A DNA stretch of 64,000 bases from DAOTTX01 sp034437515 (GTDB lineage Bacteria; Chloroflexota; Anaerolineae; Aggregatilineales; Phototrophicaceae). This document shows positions 8,873 through 18,800 of this stretch, in pieces. The notes below the pieces were generated by a model that was not told the DNA's origin, searched no databases, and worked only from the letters and a program-made list of their open reading frames with translations. Position numbers and translations under genes: made by a program. The stretch is from positions 1-64,000 of the forward strand of contig DAOTTX010000245.1 of assembly GCA_034437515.1 (NCBI GenBank), read 5' to 3'. Positions within the stretch are counted from its first letter, which is position 1. The number at the start of each line of letters is the position of its first letter.

Positions 8873-9940
8873 CTAACGCGGCGCGATGCACAACGTCCGC
8901 TGTCCCTCGATAGGTGCGGGGCAGCGGGTGGCGTTCGGGGAGATGCTGCTTTGTACGATAAATACATCTTCCCACGGGACGGTTTCGTCTTCCAGGGAGG
9001 CACGCCCCAATAATTGACACGGCTCCGGCACGGCGGTGCCTACTCCGCTGGCCTTCGTCACGTAGACGCACTGCCCCGGTGCCAGCACGTTCACCCGTCC
9101 GATTGTCGGTCGTGTGTCGTAGACGTCTATACCGGGGATGAGTGGCAGTACGGTCTCGTTTTCCCCCTCCAGGCGCATTGTCACCAAAGACATCAGGTAA
9201 TCCTCACCGTTGTTCAAGACCAGCAACGTATCCGGTGTGTAGAGCATGTAGACATGGTCGGTGTATTCTGGCGCGTCAGATGTGGACATATAAAACCGGC
9301 AGCGCAGCACCTCCCCGCCAGTGGAGGCCGGGTCGCAGCGTGTGCGTTCCAGCCCGTTCTGGATGATACGAAAAACACTATCGTTGGCGGGCGTCCAGAA
9401 GTGATCGCGGGCATCATTGGAGGTGAACCAGCGGGCGTAATCACCAGGGCAGCCCGATACACGTTTCGGGGCGTTCCGGTTGACCGACCATAACTGGACA
9501 CATTCGCCAGCGCCCAGCGTTTGCCCCCAACGCAGCGCAAAAAAAACTTGATCTGCGCCGGTAAACCATAAACTGTTCAGCGGCAGGGGAACCTCGCCCA
9601 GGTTGCGCAGTGTGATGTCGTTGTTATCGTAAACCAGTTCAGCGTTGAAGCGGCGTGGCACGGTCAGGTTGACCACCGTCGCGGCTTCGACCATTTCCCC
9701 GGCGGTGGTGGATTGCACCCGCACCACATCGCGCTCAATGCCGGATTCTGCCGTCCATTCGAGTTGAATCTCGCGCCCGAAGTTGATTTCAAGCTGATTA
9801 AGCCTCTCGATTGCATGGGGCAGCGTCATCCCGGTGACATCTGGCACGACGATGCCTGTCGGTTCGGTTTGCTGCGCGATGCTCTCGCCGCCGAAAAACA
9901 GCAGACCGATCAAAATGAGTACATAGAATCGTGTTTGCAT
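8873..9940 (-). CDS. Secreted protein with N-terminal PASTA-like domain
   Basis: Taking the start MQTRFYVLIL gives 355 residues with a signal peptide ending ESIAQ. Just after it, VVPDVTGMTLPHAIERLNQL matches the beginning of PASTA domains (V-P-x-V-x-G-x-x-x-x-x-A), which in kinases and PBPs bind muropeptides; one copy is seen. The rest contains paired cysteines (GECVQLW, SGCPGD, RTRCD, LRCRFY, GQCVYV, ARCP-like) and a beta-rich pattern resembling extracellular lamin-tail-like folds (ELVYDNNDITLRNLGEVPLP), so it is probably disulfide-bonded and exported. Function unknown. It is divergent from coaBC; 51 bases separate the two starts. Confidence 0.7.
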   Translation of the reverse strand: MQTRFYVLILIGLLFFGGESIAQQTEPTGIVVPDVTGMTLPHAIERLNQLEINFGREIQLEWTAESGIERDVVRVQSTTAGEMVEAATVVNLTVPRRFNAELVYDNNDITLRNLGEVPLPLNSLWFTGADQVFFALRWGQTLGAGECVQLWSVNRNAPKRVSGCPGDYARWFTSNDARDHFWTPANDSVFRIIQNGLERTRCDPASTGGEVLRCRFYMSTSDAPEYTDHVYMLYTPDTLLVLNNGEDYLMSLVTMRLEGENETVLPLIPGIDVYDTRPTIGRVNVLAPGQCVYVTKASGVGTAVPEPCQLLGRASLEDETVPWEDVFIVQSSISPNATRCPAPIEGQRTLCIAPR

Positions 9941-9951
9941 GGTATCCAATA

Positions 9952-9960
9952 TGCTATAAT
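9952..9960 (+). promoter_or_regulatory. Extended -10 promoter of coaBC
   Basis: TGCTATAAT is a perfect extended -10 element in the 51-base divergent intergenic region, about 31 bases upstream of the coaBC ATG, which implies a leader of roughly 25 bases. Confidence 0.5.
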
Positions 9961-9991
9961 CGCCTTTTCCACAACAGTCTATAAGAATATC

Positions 9992-11227
9992 ATGCAACCG
10001 ATTACCCTGCTGCAAAATAAACGAATCGTTTTAGGCGTCACCGGCAGCATCGCCTGCTACAAGTCCATCGACCTCGCCAGCAAGCTCACCCAGGCCGGGG
10101 CATTGGTCGATGTGGTGATGACAGCGGCGGCGCGGCGCTTCGTCCAGCCGTTGACCTTCCAGGCGGTTACCGGACGCCCGGTGTACACCGATATGTGGGA
10201 CGCCGACGATTCTGAGTTGTCTACGCACATCGCACACGTCGGCCTGGGCGAAGGCGCGGATCTGTTTGCGATCATCCCGGCGACCGCGCATACCATCGCG
10301 CGGCTGGCACAGGGTATGGCAGATGACCTCATTACCGTGACTGCGCTTGCCTCACGCTGCCCGTTGCTGATCGCCCCGGCGATGGATGGCGGCATGTACG
10401 AACATCCGGCGGTGCAGGCCAACCTGGGCACGCTAACCGAGCGCGGTGTGCTGGTGGTTGAGCCGGAAGAAGGCCGCTTCGCCTCCGGGTTGGTCGGTCT
10501 CGGTCGCCTACCGGAAACACCGACTCTGCTGGGTGCGATCCGTCGCGTGGTCGGGTGTGAGGCGGCGCTCTACGGCATGAAGGTCGTGGTCAGCGCCGGT
10601 GGGACGCGCGAACCGATTGACCCGGTGCGCTTCATCACCAACCGTTCCAGCGGCAAACAGGGCTACACCCTCGCACAGGCCGCGCTAGACGCCGGGGCGC
10701 GGGAGGTCGTGCTGGTCAGCGCGGCAGTCGGGCTGCCGGTGCCGGTCGGTGTGCGCTACATCGCTGTTGAAACCACCGCCGATATGCTGGAAGCCATCCA
10801 GACGCATAGCGGAGATGCCGACCTACTCATCATGGCGGCGGCGGTCGCAGATTTTCGCCCGGTGCAAATCGCCGCGCAGAAGATCAAGAAGGGCGACGGT
10901 GGCTTAAATATCAAACTGATGCGCAACCCTGACATCCTGATGACGATTCGCGATCAGCGTGAGCAGACCGGTTATCCGCGTATGGTGGTAGGCTTTGCGG
11001 CGGAAAGCGAGAACCTGGTGCAGAACGCCGCCGGTAAGCTGGAACGCAAAGGACTCGACTTGTTGGTGGCAAACGACATCGCCGCGACCGATGCCGGGTT
11101 CGCTGTAGACACTAACCGGGTGATTATCCTCGATGCCGAAGGCGGGCAGCAGTCCTTTGACCTCGCCAGTAAGACCGTCATCGCAGAAGCAATCGTCGCC
11201 CGTGCTGCAACCTTATTCCGTGATTAA
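9992..11227 (+). CDS. coaBC: Bifunctional phosphopantothenoylcysteine decarboxylase / phosphopantothenate-cysteine ligase
   Basis: 411 residues starting MQPITLLQNK. The CoaC half (about 1-190) has the flavoprotein motif GVTGSIACYKS, the region around the catalytic His (H82 in HVGLGEGADL) and IPATAHTIARLAQGMADD. The usual PAMN motif reads PAMDGGMY here. The CoaB half begins near SAGGTREPIDPVRFITNRSS and has AAVADFRP and KIKKGDG, the CTP/4-phosphopantothenate site. The two activities join Cys to 4-phosphopantothenate and decarboxylate the product, steps two and three of CoA synthesis from pantothenate. Length is normal for a fused Dfp protein. A longer frame from 9713 is antisense to the neighbour and is not the start. 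Confidence 0.95.
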   Translation: MQPITLLQNKRIVLGVTGSIACYKSIDLASKLTQAGALVDVVMTAAARRFVQPLTFQAVTGRPVYTDMWDADDSELSTHIAHVGLGEGADLFAIIPATAHTIARLAQGMADDLITVTALASRCPLLIAPAMDGGMYEHPAVQANLGTLTERGVLVVEPEEGRFASGLVGLGRLPETPTLLGAIRRVVGCEAALYGMKVVVSAGGTREPIDPVRFITNRSSGKQGYTLAQAALDAGAREVVLVSAAVGLPVPVGVRYIAVETTADMLEAIQTHSGDADLLIMAAAVADFRPVQIAAQKIKKGDGGLNIKLMRNPDILMTIRDQREQTGYPRMVVGFAAESENLVQNAAGKLERKGLDLLVANDIAATDAGFAVDTNRVIILDAEGGQQSFDLASKTVIAEAIVARAATLFRD

Positions 11228-11690
11228 TTTGGGCAATCGTATATGGATGAGTTTGGTATCATACTGACTTTGTTGAATGAAGAAAACGGATAGCTGGACC
11301 GCTCCCAAGCTCAAGTTTCAGTAGTTCACGAAAGTTGAGCAAATCTTGAAAAGTGGTCAAAGTTGGACAAAGTTAAGTCATTAAGGATTAATCATCAAAC
11401 AACTTCGCCATTTGGTTTCACTACCGTACACTTTGGAGAAGTTGGTGGCAGTAGGATCACCTGGAAGCGTGGATGAGCTGCCAGCCAGTCTTCAACGGCC
11501 TGGGAGGTATGGAAGGACGCGCCATCCCAGACCAGGATAATCTCGCCCTACGGACAGGTGTCAGCGATCTGCTGTAACAATGCTAGCTCTATGTAGTTTC
11601 ACTTTCTCAGATACGACATTGTCGCGTCACCTCCCTCAGTTGGTTGTGCGACGTTGTTGCACGCCATGCGGGAGTGGGTTCCATAAATCG
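11228..11690. other. Intergenic region with decayed mobile DNA
   Basis: 463 bases without an intact gene. The centre carries the broken IS630-like transposase fragment described separately. The flanks have no recognisable gene, and no clear terminal inverted repeats or TA duplication could be assigned by eye. Confidence 0.6.
11395..11598 (-). pseudogene. IS630-family transposase fragment (DDE domain remnant)
   Basis: On the minus strand one frame between 11598 and 11395 reads LALLQQIADTCP*GEIIL followed by VWDGASFHTSQAVEDWLAAH and then VILLPPTSPK. WDGASFH is the strand around the second catalytic Asp (codon 11524-11526) of IS630/Tc1-mariner transposases, and LPPTSPK is a damaged form of the family's LPPYSPxLNPIE signature. 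An in-frame TAG at 11548-11550 replaces what is probably a Gln codon, the N-terminal half is missing and the last catalytic Glu region is lost. It is therefore a dead relic. Confidence 0.75.
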
Positions 11691-13160
11691 TCAATTCGTG
11701 GGATTGTCCTCGGTTTCCGCTTGTTGCAGGAACACCGTTAACGAGTAGTCCCCGCTGGTTTGCGCCTCACCGAGACTGGATGCCCTGACGAGATACACAC
11801 CCGTTCCCGGCAACGTATAATCGTCGATGAGTGCGTTTTGCGTCCCGCCGCTGTCGTCATCGCTGATCAGAGTCGCCTGTCCGCTGTTGAGCACGCTCAC
11901 CAATGGGTCGAGGTCGCCGGTGGTGCGGTTCATACTCACACTGACCAGATCCCCGGCATTACCCCAGAACGCATATAACACGTCCGGCGTCACTGCGTCG
12001 ATGGTGCCGGTCACGGTCGAAGGTACGATCAAACGACGCACCCCCGGCGGTAGATCGTCGAAGGCGTTGCCGTCGTCTTGCAGGGTGAGTTCGTAGCGTC
12101 CGCTGGTCAAGCCTACCTCACGCTCGAAGCGGGTGGCAATGAGATAATAAGTACCATCAGCGGGGATGAGGTAGTCGTCAATGCGTGAGTTCTGTCCGTC
12201 GCCGCCGTCGTCGTCGAAGATCAGTTCGTTCAGCGCCGCATCGGTGATGACGATGAAGGTGTCCAGGTCGTTGCTCAGCCGCCCCATACGGATGCTGACC
12301 ACATCGTTCTGCCGCGCCTCAAAGCGATAAAATTGCGCGGGCAGGTCGTCACTAAGTTCACCTTCGATGGTCGCGCCGACTCGTAACGGGATCGCCGCCA
12401 ACGCGGAGTTACCGAGGCCACTATTTGCCGTCTCATCGAGGGTCATCACAAAGCTGCCGCCGCCGACACCGTAGCGCGTGGCGATGATGTAGTAAATACC
12501 ATCCGCCGGGATGAGCAGCGACTCGACCTGTGCGTCAAGGTCGGTGCCGGTGTCATCGGCTTGCTGCAAGATATACCCGCCGGCATCGGTAACGAACAGA
12601 CGCGGGTCGAGTGTGCCCCCGATGGCACGCATGGTGATGCGCACAATCTGTCCCTGTTCGCCCTCGAAGCGATACCAGACCTCCGTTTGTTCGGCGTCAA
12701 TGGTGTTGGTGACAGTATCGCCGTAACGCAACACACAACCGTAATCCGAACCGTTACCGATGCGGTCGATCACCAGTTCATAGCCGCCGCTGGTCGTGCC
12801 TAACCCGTACCCAAAGCGCCCGATGACCAGCGTATACGAACCGCTACCAGGGATCGACAGCGGTTCGTAGAAAACACCGGCGGTGCCTTCGGTATCATCG
12901 CGGGTGAGGACTGCCGCGCCACCGGCATCTAGCACGGTCAGCATCGGGTCAAGGTTGCCGCTGGTCGCCTGCAAACGGATCGACACAAAGTCACAGCGCA
13001 GCGCCTCAAATGTATAGACACGGCTGGGTGTGGCATCGCTGATTTGCCCGGTGACCACCTGCCCGTAGACAATCGTGTTAGCAGGGTCAGGGGTGGCTTC
13101 CTGCGCGGTGAGCGGCAGCACGAAGAACAGACAGAATAGAAGGCAAAGTAATCGTCTCAT
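11691..13160 (-). CDS. Secreted PPC-domain repeat protein
   Basis: 489 residues from MRRLLCLLFC; an alternative GTG at 13178 overlaps the kinase stop (GTGA) and would add six residues. A signal peptide ends PLTAQ. Four PPC (bacterial pre-peptidase C-terminal) beta-sandwich units of about 110 residues follow, each with Tyr-Xaa-Phe near its start (VYTFEA, WYRFEG, FYRFEA, LYAFWG), a DPxL...D-x-(D/G) strand and a closing Y-x-L/I-x-A/G segment, e.g. LIPADGTYYLIATRF twice. PPC domains usually accompany secreted proteases and bind Ca2+ or polymers; here there is no protease domain, so this is probably a surface or matrix protein. It lies directly downstream of the histidine kinase. Confidence 0.8.
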   Translation of the reverse strand: MRRLLCLLFCLFFVLPLTAQEATPDPANTIVYGQVVTGQISDATPSRVYTFEALRCDFVSIRLQATSGNLDPMLTVLDAGGAAVLTRDDTEGTAGVFYEPLSIPGSGSYTLVIGRFGYGLGTTSGGYELVIDRIGNGSDYGCVLRYGDTVTNTIDAEQTEVWYRFEGEQGQIVRITMRAIGGTLDPRLFVTDAGGYILQQADDTGTDLDAQVESLLIPADGIYYIIATRYGVGGGSFVMTLDETANSGLGNSALAAIPLRVGATIEGELSDDLPAQFYRFEARQNDVVSIRMGRLSNDLDTFIVITDAALNELIFDDDGGDGQNSRIDDYLIPADGTYYLIATRFEREVGLTSGRYELTLQDDGNAFDDLPPGVRRLIVPSTVTGTIDAVTPDVLYAFWGNAGDLVSVSMNRTTGDLDPLVSVLNSGQATLISDDDSGGTQNALIDDYTLPGTGVYLVRASSLGEAQTSGDYSLTVFLQQAETEDNPTN

Positions 13161-13174
13161 AGTGCTGGATTTTA

Positions 13175-15403
13175 TCACAAACTGGGGAAACGCAAGGTAA
13201 AGGTGGTGCCCTGGTCGGGCGTGCTTTCGACATCAATACTGCCGTTATGGTTCTCAGCTACCAGCTTGACCAGCGCCAACCCCAGCCCTGTGCCGGAGAT
13301 CGCGCCGACGTTATCCGCCCGGTAAAACACATCGAAGATATGCGCGATTGCTTCCGACGGGATGCCGATGCCCTCATCGCTGATGGCGATGCAGGCCGTC
13401 TGCCCTTCAAACCACAACCGGCAGGTTACCGTATCTCCCGCCGACGAATACTTCACCGCGTTGGAAAGCAAATTCGTAAATGCCTGCCTGAGCTGCTTCT
13501 CGTCCGCGATGATGGTGCGACCGCCGATGTCGTCGATCAAGTCAAGTTGATGATCCTGCCAGTAGAGCTGAGACGTCTCCTGACAGATGCGGCTGAACAA
13601 TTCACCGACCGGTACGGCTTCCATCACCATCTCAACGCCGATTGTCTCCGAACGACTGATAAGCAAAATATCATCGAGCAGATTGGTCAGGTGTGTGACC
13701 TGCTGTTTGATACGACCGGGGATTTCCTTCCGCTGGGTGCTCGTCATGCGTTCGCCGTAGCGTTCCAGCAATTGCCCGGAAACCTGGATCACGCTCAACG
13801 GTGTGCGGAACTCGTGTGAGATCATGCTGCCAAAACGTGATCGGAAAGCGTTGAGTTCTTTTTCCCGTTCGAGTTGTACATGCAACTGCTCATTGACTTT
13901 TTCCAGTTGGGCGGTGCGCTCACGGACGCGCTCTTCGAGCTTGGCATTCAAACTACGCAATTCTTGCTCGATCAGCTTTTGCGTGGTGATGTCTCGTATG
14001 ACCGCCACCGCGTAACTTTCCGCTGAACGGGCGCTGCTAAAGGTCGTGTCGGAGACGGATGTCAATTGCACCAACAGATAACGTTCCCGTGACACATCAC
14101 CGATTTGAAACGTGGCTAAGGGCTGTTGCTCGATGGTCGCCCAGGCTGCGGCGAAAGCCCCGGCAAAGTCATACTGTCCGTATTCCGGTTCCATAATTTC
14201 CGTAAGTGTGCGTCCACGCGCAGTACGAATGCTGACCAGCCCCCAATTACCCAACACACGGTTGGTACGTAAGATGCGCCCCTCACGATCCAACAGGCAG
14301 ACGCTTGCCGGCAGCGAGTCAACGGTCGCTTCCCATTCTTGCTTGGCACGCTTGATGAGTTCGTTATTGGCTTGTAACGCGGTTTCAAAGGTCTTGTGGA
14401 TGCTGATGTCTTGCAGCGTCCCATCGACGTACTCAATCTCGCCCCTCTCGTTGAGCCGCACACGAGCGATATCACGCACCCAGATCGGCTCACCGTCTTT
14501 GCAGCACATCATGACCTCGTTGGTCACGGTGTCCGCCTGTGCCTGTTGATCTTGCCGTATCATCTGGTAGACGTCAGGCTCCGGGTAAAGATCACGGATG
14601 TTCGTGTGCATCAATTCTTCGGCACTCTCGAACTTCAGCATCTCAGCCAATGCCGGGTTCGCCTGTAAGAACCGCCCGCTGCTATTGACACGGTAAATGC
14701 CCACCGGCAACCGCTGGATGAGCGAACTGTAGTGATCCTCGACGGTGCAAAACCGGCGATAATTGGTGTAAAACCAGGGCAAGCTCATCATGATGACACC
14801 CCAACCGCCCCACGTCCCGACGACCGGCACGAGATAGAGTTTCGTCAGGAACAACGCCAACACAGCGTACAACACATGCCAAAGCAGCAGCATACCACCG
14901 CTATCACGAATAAATGCACCGAAGAGAAGTTCTGTCGTTTGCCATGCATACGGTATAAGTTTACAAAGAAGATATACACCGGCGACGGCGAGATTGGTCA
15001 GCAGCAATGTGAAATCATCAGCGATAGTAGCACGATTCGCATGGAGCATCGCATAAACCACACCGCCGGCGCTGGCGCTCGTCGTGTAGATCAGCAGGTT
15101 TGACCATGATGGCGCTCGCTGTGGTACGAATTGGAGGATACCCATCACACCGAAAACGATCAGTGGCAGCAACCAGAGTGGTAAAATCGCGTATGCTGCG
15201 ATGATTGCGATATCCGCATGGTTGAAAACCAGACTGCCCAGGCGCGTCTGAAAATAGGCCGCCACGAAAATGACCAAACACCAGAAAAGCACATCTCCCC
15301 ATAGGATAGGATGCACCGGCGCGGTCAGGCTTAGCAGGCTAATTACCCCAAGATTGCAAGCGAACAATACGCTGGTGCGCATCCCGAAAAGAGAAATAGA
15401 CAT
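13175..15403 (-). CDS. Membrane PAS-PAS sensor histidine kinase
   Basis: 742 residues. Residues 1-215 contain about seven hydrophobic helices (a MASE-like membrane sensor). Two PAS domains follow (about 225-345, beginning LIQRLPVGIYRVNSSGRFLQ, and 355-480), then a coiled coil (LEERVRERTAQLEKV). The HisKA box SHEFRTPLS has the phospho-accepting His at residue 530, and the HATPase_c domain shows the N box (NLLSNAVKYS), G1 (GIGIP) and G2 (GTGLGLALVK). It should autophosphorylate in response to a membrane or small-molecule cue and pass phosphate to a response regulator, but no regulator gene is adjacent, so it is an orphan. The PPC gene downstream may be cotranscribed. Confidence 0.9.
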   Translation of the reverse strand: MSISLFGMRTSVLFACNLGVISLLSLTAPVHPILWGDVLFWCLVIFVAAYFQTRLGSLVFNHADIAIIAAYAILPLWLLPLIVFGVMGILQFVPQRAPSWSNLLIYTTSASAGGVVYAMLHANRATIADDFTLLLTNLAVAGVYLLCKLIPYAWQTTELLFGAFIRDSGGMLLLWHVLYAVLALFLTKLYLVPVVGTWGGWGVIMMSLPWFYTNYRRFCTVEDHYSSLIQRLPVGIYRVNSSGRFLQANPALAEMLKFESAEELMHTNIRDLYPEPDVYQMIRQDQQAQADTVTNEVMMCCKDGEPIWVRDIARVRLNERGEIEYVDGTLQDISIHKTFETALQANNELIKRAKQEWEATVDSLPASVCLLDREGRILRTNRVLGNWGLVSIRTARGRTLTEIMEPEYGQYDFAGAFAAAWATIEQQPLATFQIGDVSRERYLLVQLTSVSDTTFSSARSAESYAVAVIRDITTQKLIEQELRSLNAKLEERVRERTAQLEKVNEQLHVQLEREKELNAFRSRFGSMISHEFRTPLSVIQVSGQLLERYGERMTSTQRKEIPGRIKQQVTHLTNLLDDILLISRSETIGVEMVMEAVPVGELFSRICQETSQLYWQDHQLDLIDDIGGRTIIADEKQLRQAFTNLLSNAVKYSSAGDTVTCRLWFEGQTACIAISDEGIGIPSEAIAHIFDVFYRADNVGAISGTGLGLALVKLVAENHNGSIDVESTPDQGTTFTLRFPSL

Positions 15404-15826
15404 TTAAAAACTCAGTGTGCTGATTGCTTTTATCGACGTTATTGAATGACCGTATTTATCACACTATATCAACAACGTTATACTGGTTTCATTCTATCGC
15501 ATATTCTTCGTCAGTAGTATTGACATTTAGTTTCCGACAAATATTGGCATGGTGTGTTTCCGACCCCCCATCCGCCTAAATCTCCCTTGTCCCTATAGAC
15601 CTATGCATTTATCCACATCATGCCAGATGTGTGCTTGGATCAGCCGCCCGCCGAGCGTTGAACACACCCCGCTATTCTCATGGATAAGCAAATAACCACT
15701 GACGATGCCGTCACGCAATTCAACGGGCTGTTTAATGATCGACAGTCAATTTGCCGGTGAATCAAAACCGCCGGAGAGCAAACGCTCCCCGGCGGCGGTA
15801 TTACTGTATGTACCAGCGACTGCGTG
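15404..15826. other. Intergenic region, mostly featureless
   Basis: 423 bases between the kinase start and the subtilase stop. Apart from the terminator at 15768-15795, the only thing noted is a 45-codon minus-strand stretch near 15605-15741 without stops (VELRDGIVSGYLLIHENSG) and without a usable start, which could be a gene remnant or chance. Confidence 0.4.
15768..15795 (-). terminator. Rho-independent terminator of the subtilase gene
   Basis: The stem CCGCCGG-AGAGC pairs with GCTC-CCCGGCGG around a short AAAC loop, and on the minus strand it is followed by CGGTTTTGAT. It sits 32 bases after the subtilase stop codon. Confidence 0.7.
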
Positions 15827-18800
15827 TTATGGCAGGTACTGGAAGGTGGAAGGCGCGGATTGGACGATGCCCGAATTGCCCGGCCCCCAGGTCGCAACCG
15901 TCCAGGAGTAGACACCGGCAGGCAGGGTCACACCGGTCAGGTCGAGGCCGCAGTTGTTACCGGAAGTATCACAGCCGAGGTCTTCGGCGGTGTTCCAGAT
16001 CGTGGCGACCGAGGCACCACCGCTGGTGCTCAGGTAGAACCCGTACCAAGTCGCGGCGGCATCACGGCTCCAGCGAGCGGTCACGCCATCCAGGGAGGAG
16101 ACGATCGCGGTATCCACCGGGGTGTAAAGCGTCACAGCACCCGTTTCCGGCACATCGATGGTGAAGTTCGCCGCATCGTAAGGATCACCGGCGGTTGCAT
16201 CCCCGGGGACGGTGTACGGTGCCAGGCCGATGTCCTCAGACCAGGTGCGGGCATACCAGGTGTAGCTGCCGCCATCCTGGAAGAAGCTCGGATCGACTTC
16301 TACATCACACCAGCCGTTGAACGGCTCACAGAAGGGATCGGTATCGGTGTTGAACCACTCGTTATAGATCGTACCGACGCCGTCCTGGTCAACACGGATG
16401 TTAATCCAGTCCACCGGGAAGTTTGAGAAGTTACTCCATGTAAAGTCAAAAGCGATGTTTGTCGAGGTGCAGACCTCGTCGATGTTCTCACCCTGGCAGA
16501 TGCCGCCATTATTGTAGTCATCGAAGACGTAGAACAACTCAAAACCTTCGTTGGTCGGTGCGGGCACTGCCATCGTGAACTGGGTGTTGCCCGTCCACGG
16601 GCCGAAACCGCCATCGATGCTGTAGGTGTTCATCCAGATGGTGTAGTCACCGCTGGCGAAACGTTCCACCGCAGGCATGGAGCAGGAAGCGCCCACACCG
16701 CAGGTGCTGGCGGCTTCGTACCACTCGTCATAGGCCAGGGCACCGGTCGAGTCGAGCACGACCACGCGGTACCAATCTGGCATCTGGTTACCGGCCATCG
16801 GCTGGTTGATCTGGAAGCTCGGCGTTGCGGACGGTGAGTCAAGGTCGGTGGGGGCGAGGACTTCAGCACCCAGGATGTTGAAGATGAACGGGCCATCTTC
16901 GGTACCCAGCGCAGAACCGTTCCAGGAGTTCAGGTACCAGTTGACTTCGCTGTTCGTGCCAACCACACCGAGCTGTGTCCCCAGTTGGGTCTGGCAGGTG
17001 CCGCTTGCACAGATGTTCGTTGCCTGGAACCACTGGCTTGCGACTTGCGTGCCGCCGACTTCAGCGCGGATGTTGTACCAGACCGGGCCACCCACCGAAG
17101 CGACGCTGTCCTGGAAGGTGAAGAGCGGGCGGATGACCAGGCTTGCATCACCATCCGGGGAGACCGCGTTGACGGTGAAATCACCGGAGCCTACCGGCCC
17201 GTCGCCAGTACCGTTGGTGCCGAATACTTCCCAGAAGTAATCCTCACCGATGGTGAGCGGGGCGGTCAGCGTGTAGCTCTCGTCAGTCACGCCGGAGGCG
17301 GTCTCGACGACGCTCTCGTCAGACGCATACACCGTGATGGTGTAGGTGTCCGCCAGGATGCCGTCCCAGGTGAAGGTCGGGCTGACCAGCGCGGTGCTGC
17401 CGACCGGGCCGAGCAATTGCACAGATGGCAAGACCGCGTTCGCCAGGTCAAGGCGCGGGTAGGTCTGGCCGTTGCCGGTGTATTCCGTCTCCTCGGATTC
17501 ACCTACAGGCCAGGTTTGACCGTTATCAGTGATCGGTGTACCGGTCGCCTTGAGATGGTTGAGGATCTGATCGACGGTTGCCGTCGGGTCGGCCTCACGC
17601 ATCACGGCGAAGGCACCCGCGACATGCGGTGCAGCCATCGACGTACCGGCGTAATATTCGTAGTTGGAGCCAAGCCAACCGGCGCGAGTATCATCACCCG
17701 TGCCCACGTTCATGGTGGACTGAATGAAGAAGCCAGGGGCCAGGATGTCGAGGAAATCCGCGCTGTTGGAGAAGAACGCGACTTCGTCGTCCAGGTCGAT
17801 GCGATCATCGCTGGCGGCGACGGTCGTCGCACCCACGCTGATCATCCCCGGCAGGCAAGCCGGGCCACCCATCGAGTCTTTGAATGCGGCATTGCCGGAT
17901 GAAGAGACGACAGCGATGTTTGCGCTGTTCAGCGCACGGAGGACACTCGGGTACGGACCCGTCACACCACCGTAAGCTGCCAGACATGCCTGTTCGGAGA
18001 AGTACTGATCACCGCCCAGGCTCAGGTTGGCTGCGGCGATGTTTGTCATTACGCCACCGCCGAACACACTCTGCTGGTAGAGATATTCCAGCGCCTTAAT
18101 CTGGTCACTGCTGTAGCTGCGGACGCAACCATCAGCTTCCGCACCCGTAGTGCTGCAAATACCGATGCCAGGACGGAAGAAGCTAAACACGTTCAAGCCG
18201 ATGATGTCGGCTTCGTAAGCCACACCCTGGAAGTCAACACCAACTTCGACATCAGGTTCATAACCAGCGACCGTGCCGGCAACATGCGTGCCGTGACCAC
18301 AAAGCTGTGAGTCAGCCGGGGTCGGCGCACAGACCGCAGCCGCGCCCGGGCCAACCTGAGATTCCTGACCGTTGGGGCACAGGGAGTCAACAAAGCCGGG
18401 GAAAATCGTGTTGAAGCAGGCTTCACGGATGTTTTTACCAGCCAATGCAGGATGGTTGTAATCAACGCCTGTATCTAGCACGGCGACCGCGTAGCCGTCA
18501 CCGGTGTAACCGGCGTCCCACGCAACCTGAGAACCGATGATCACGTTGGAGTCCAACATTTGGGGTTCTGAGAGGTGGTCAGGCGTAATGTTGGTGACCA
18601 GCACGTTGTTTTGCAGGGCTGCCGCACCAGCATCATCGACCCATAACGCCATATGCGGGATCGTCTGGTAACGGTGGACGTTGCTGACCGTCGCACCACT
18701 GTTGTTGAGTGCGTTCAAGACCGCGCCTTGCGCGTTCTGGATGGCACTACGTTGTTGGGTTACTGCGGAAGCGGAACTGAGTTCAGTTTCGACCTGGAAG

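Noticed and set aside
9713..9991. Upstream extension of coaBC
   Set aside because: It is antisense to the PASTA-like gene and lacks a ribosome site; the extended -10 promoter lies inside it.
11228..11400. Inverted ends of the IS630 element
   Set aside because: Several short similar words (GTTTCA, AAAGTT) were seen but no convincing pair of terminal repeats could be aligned.
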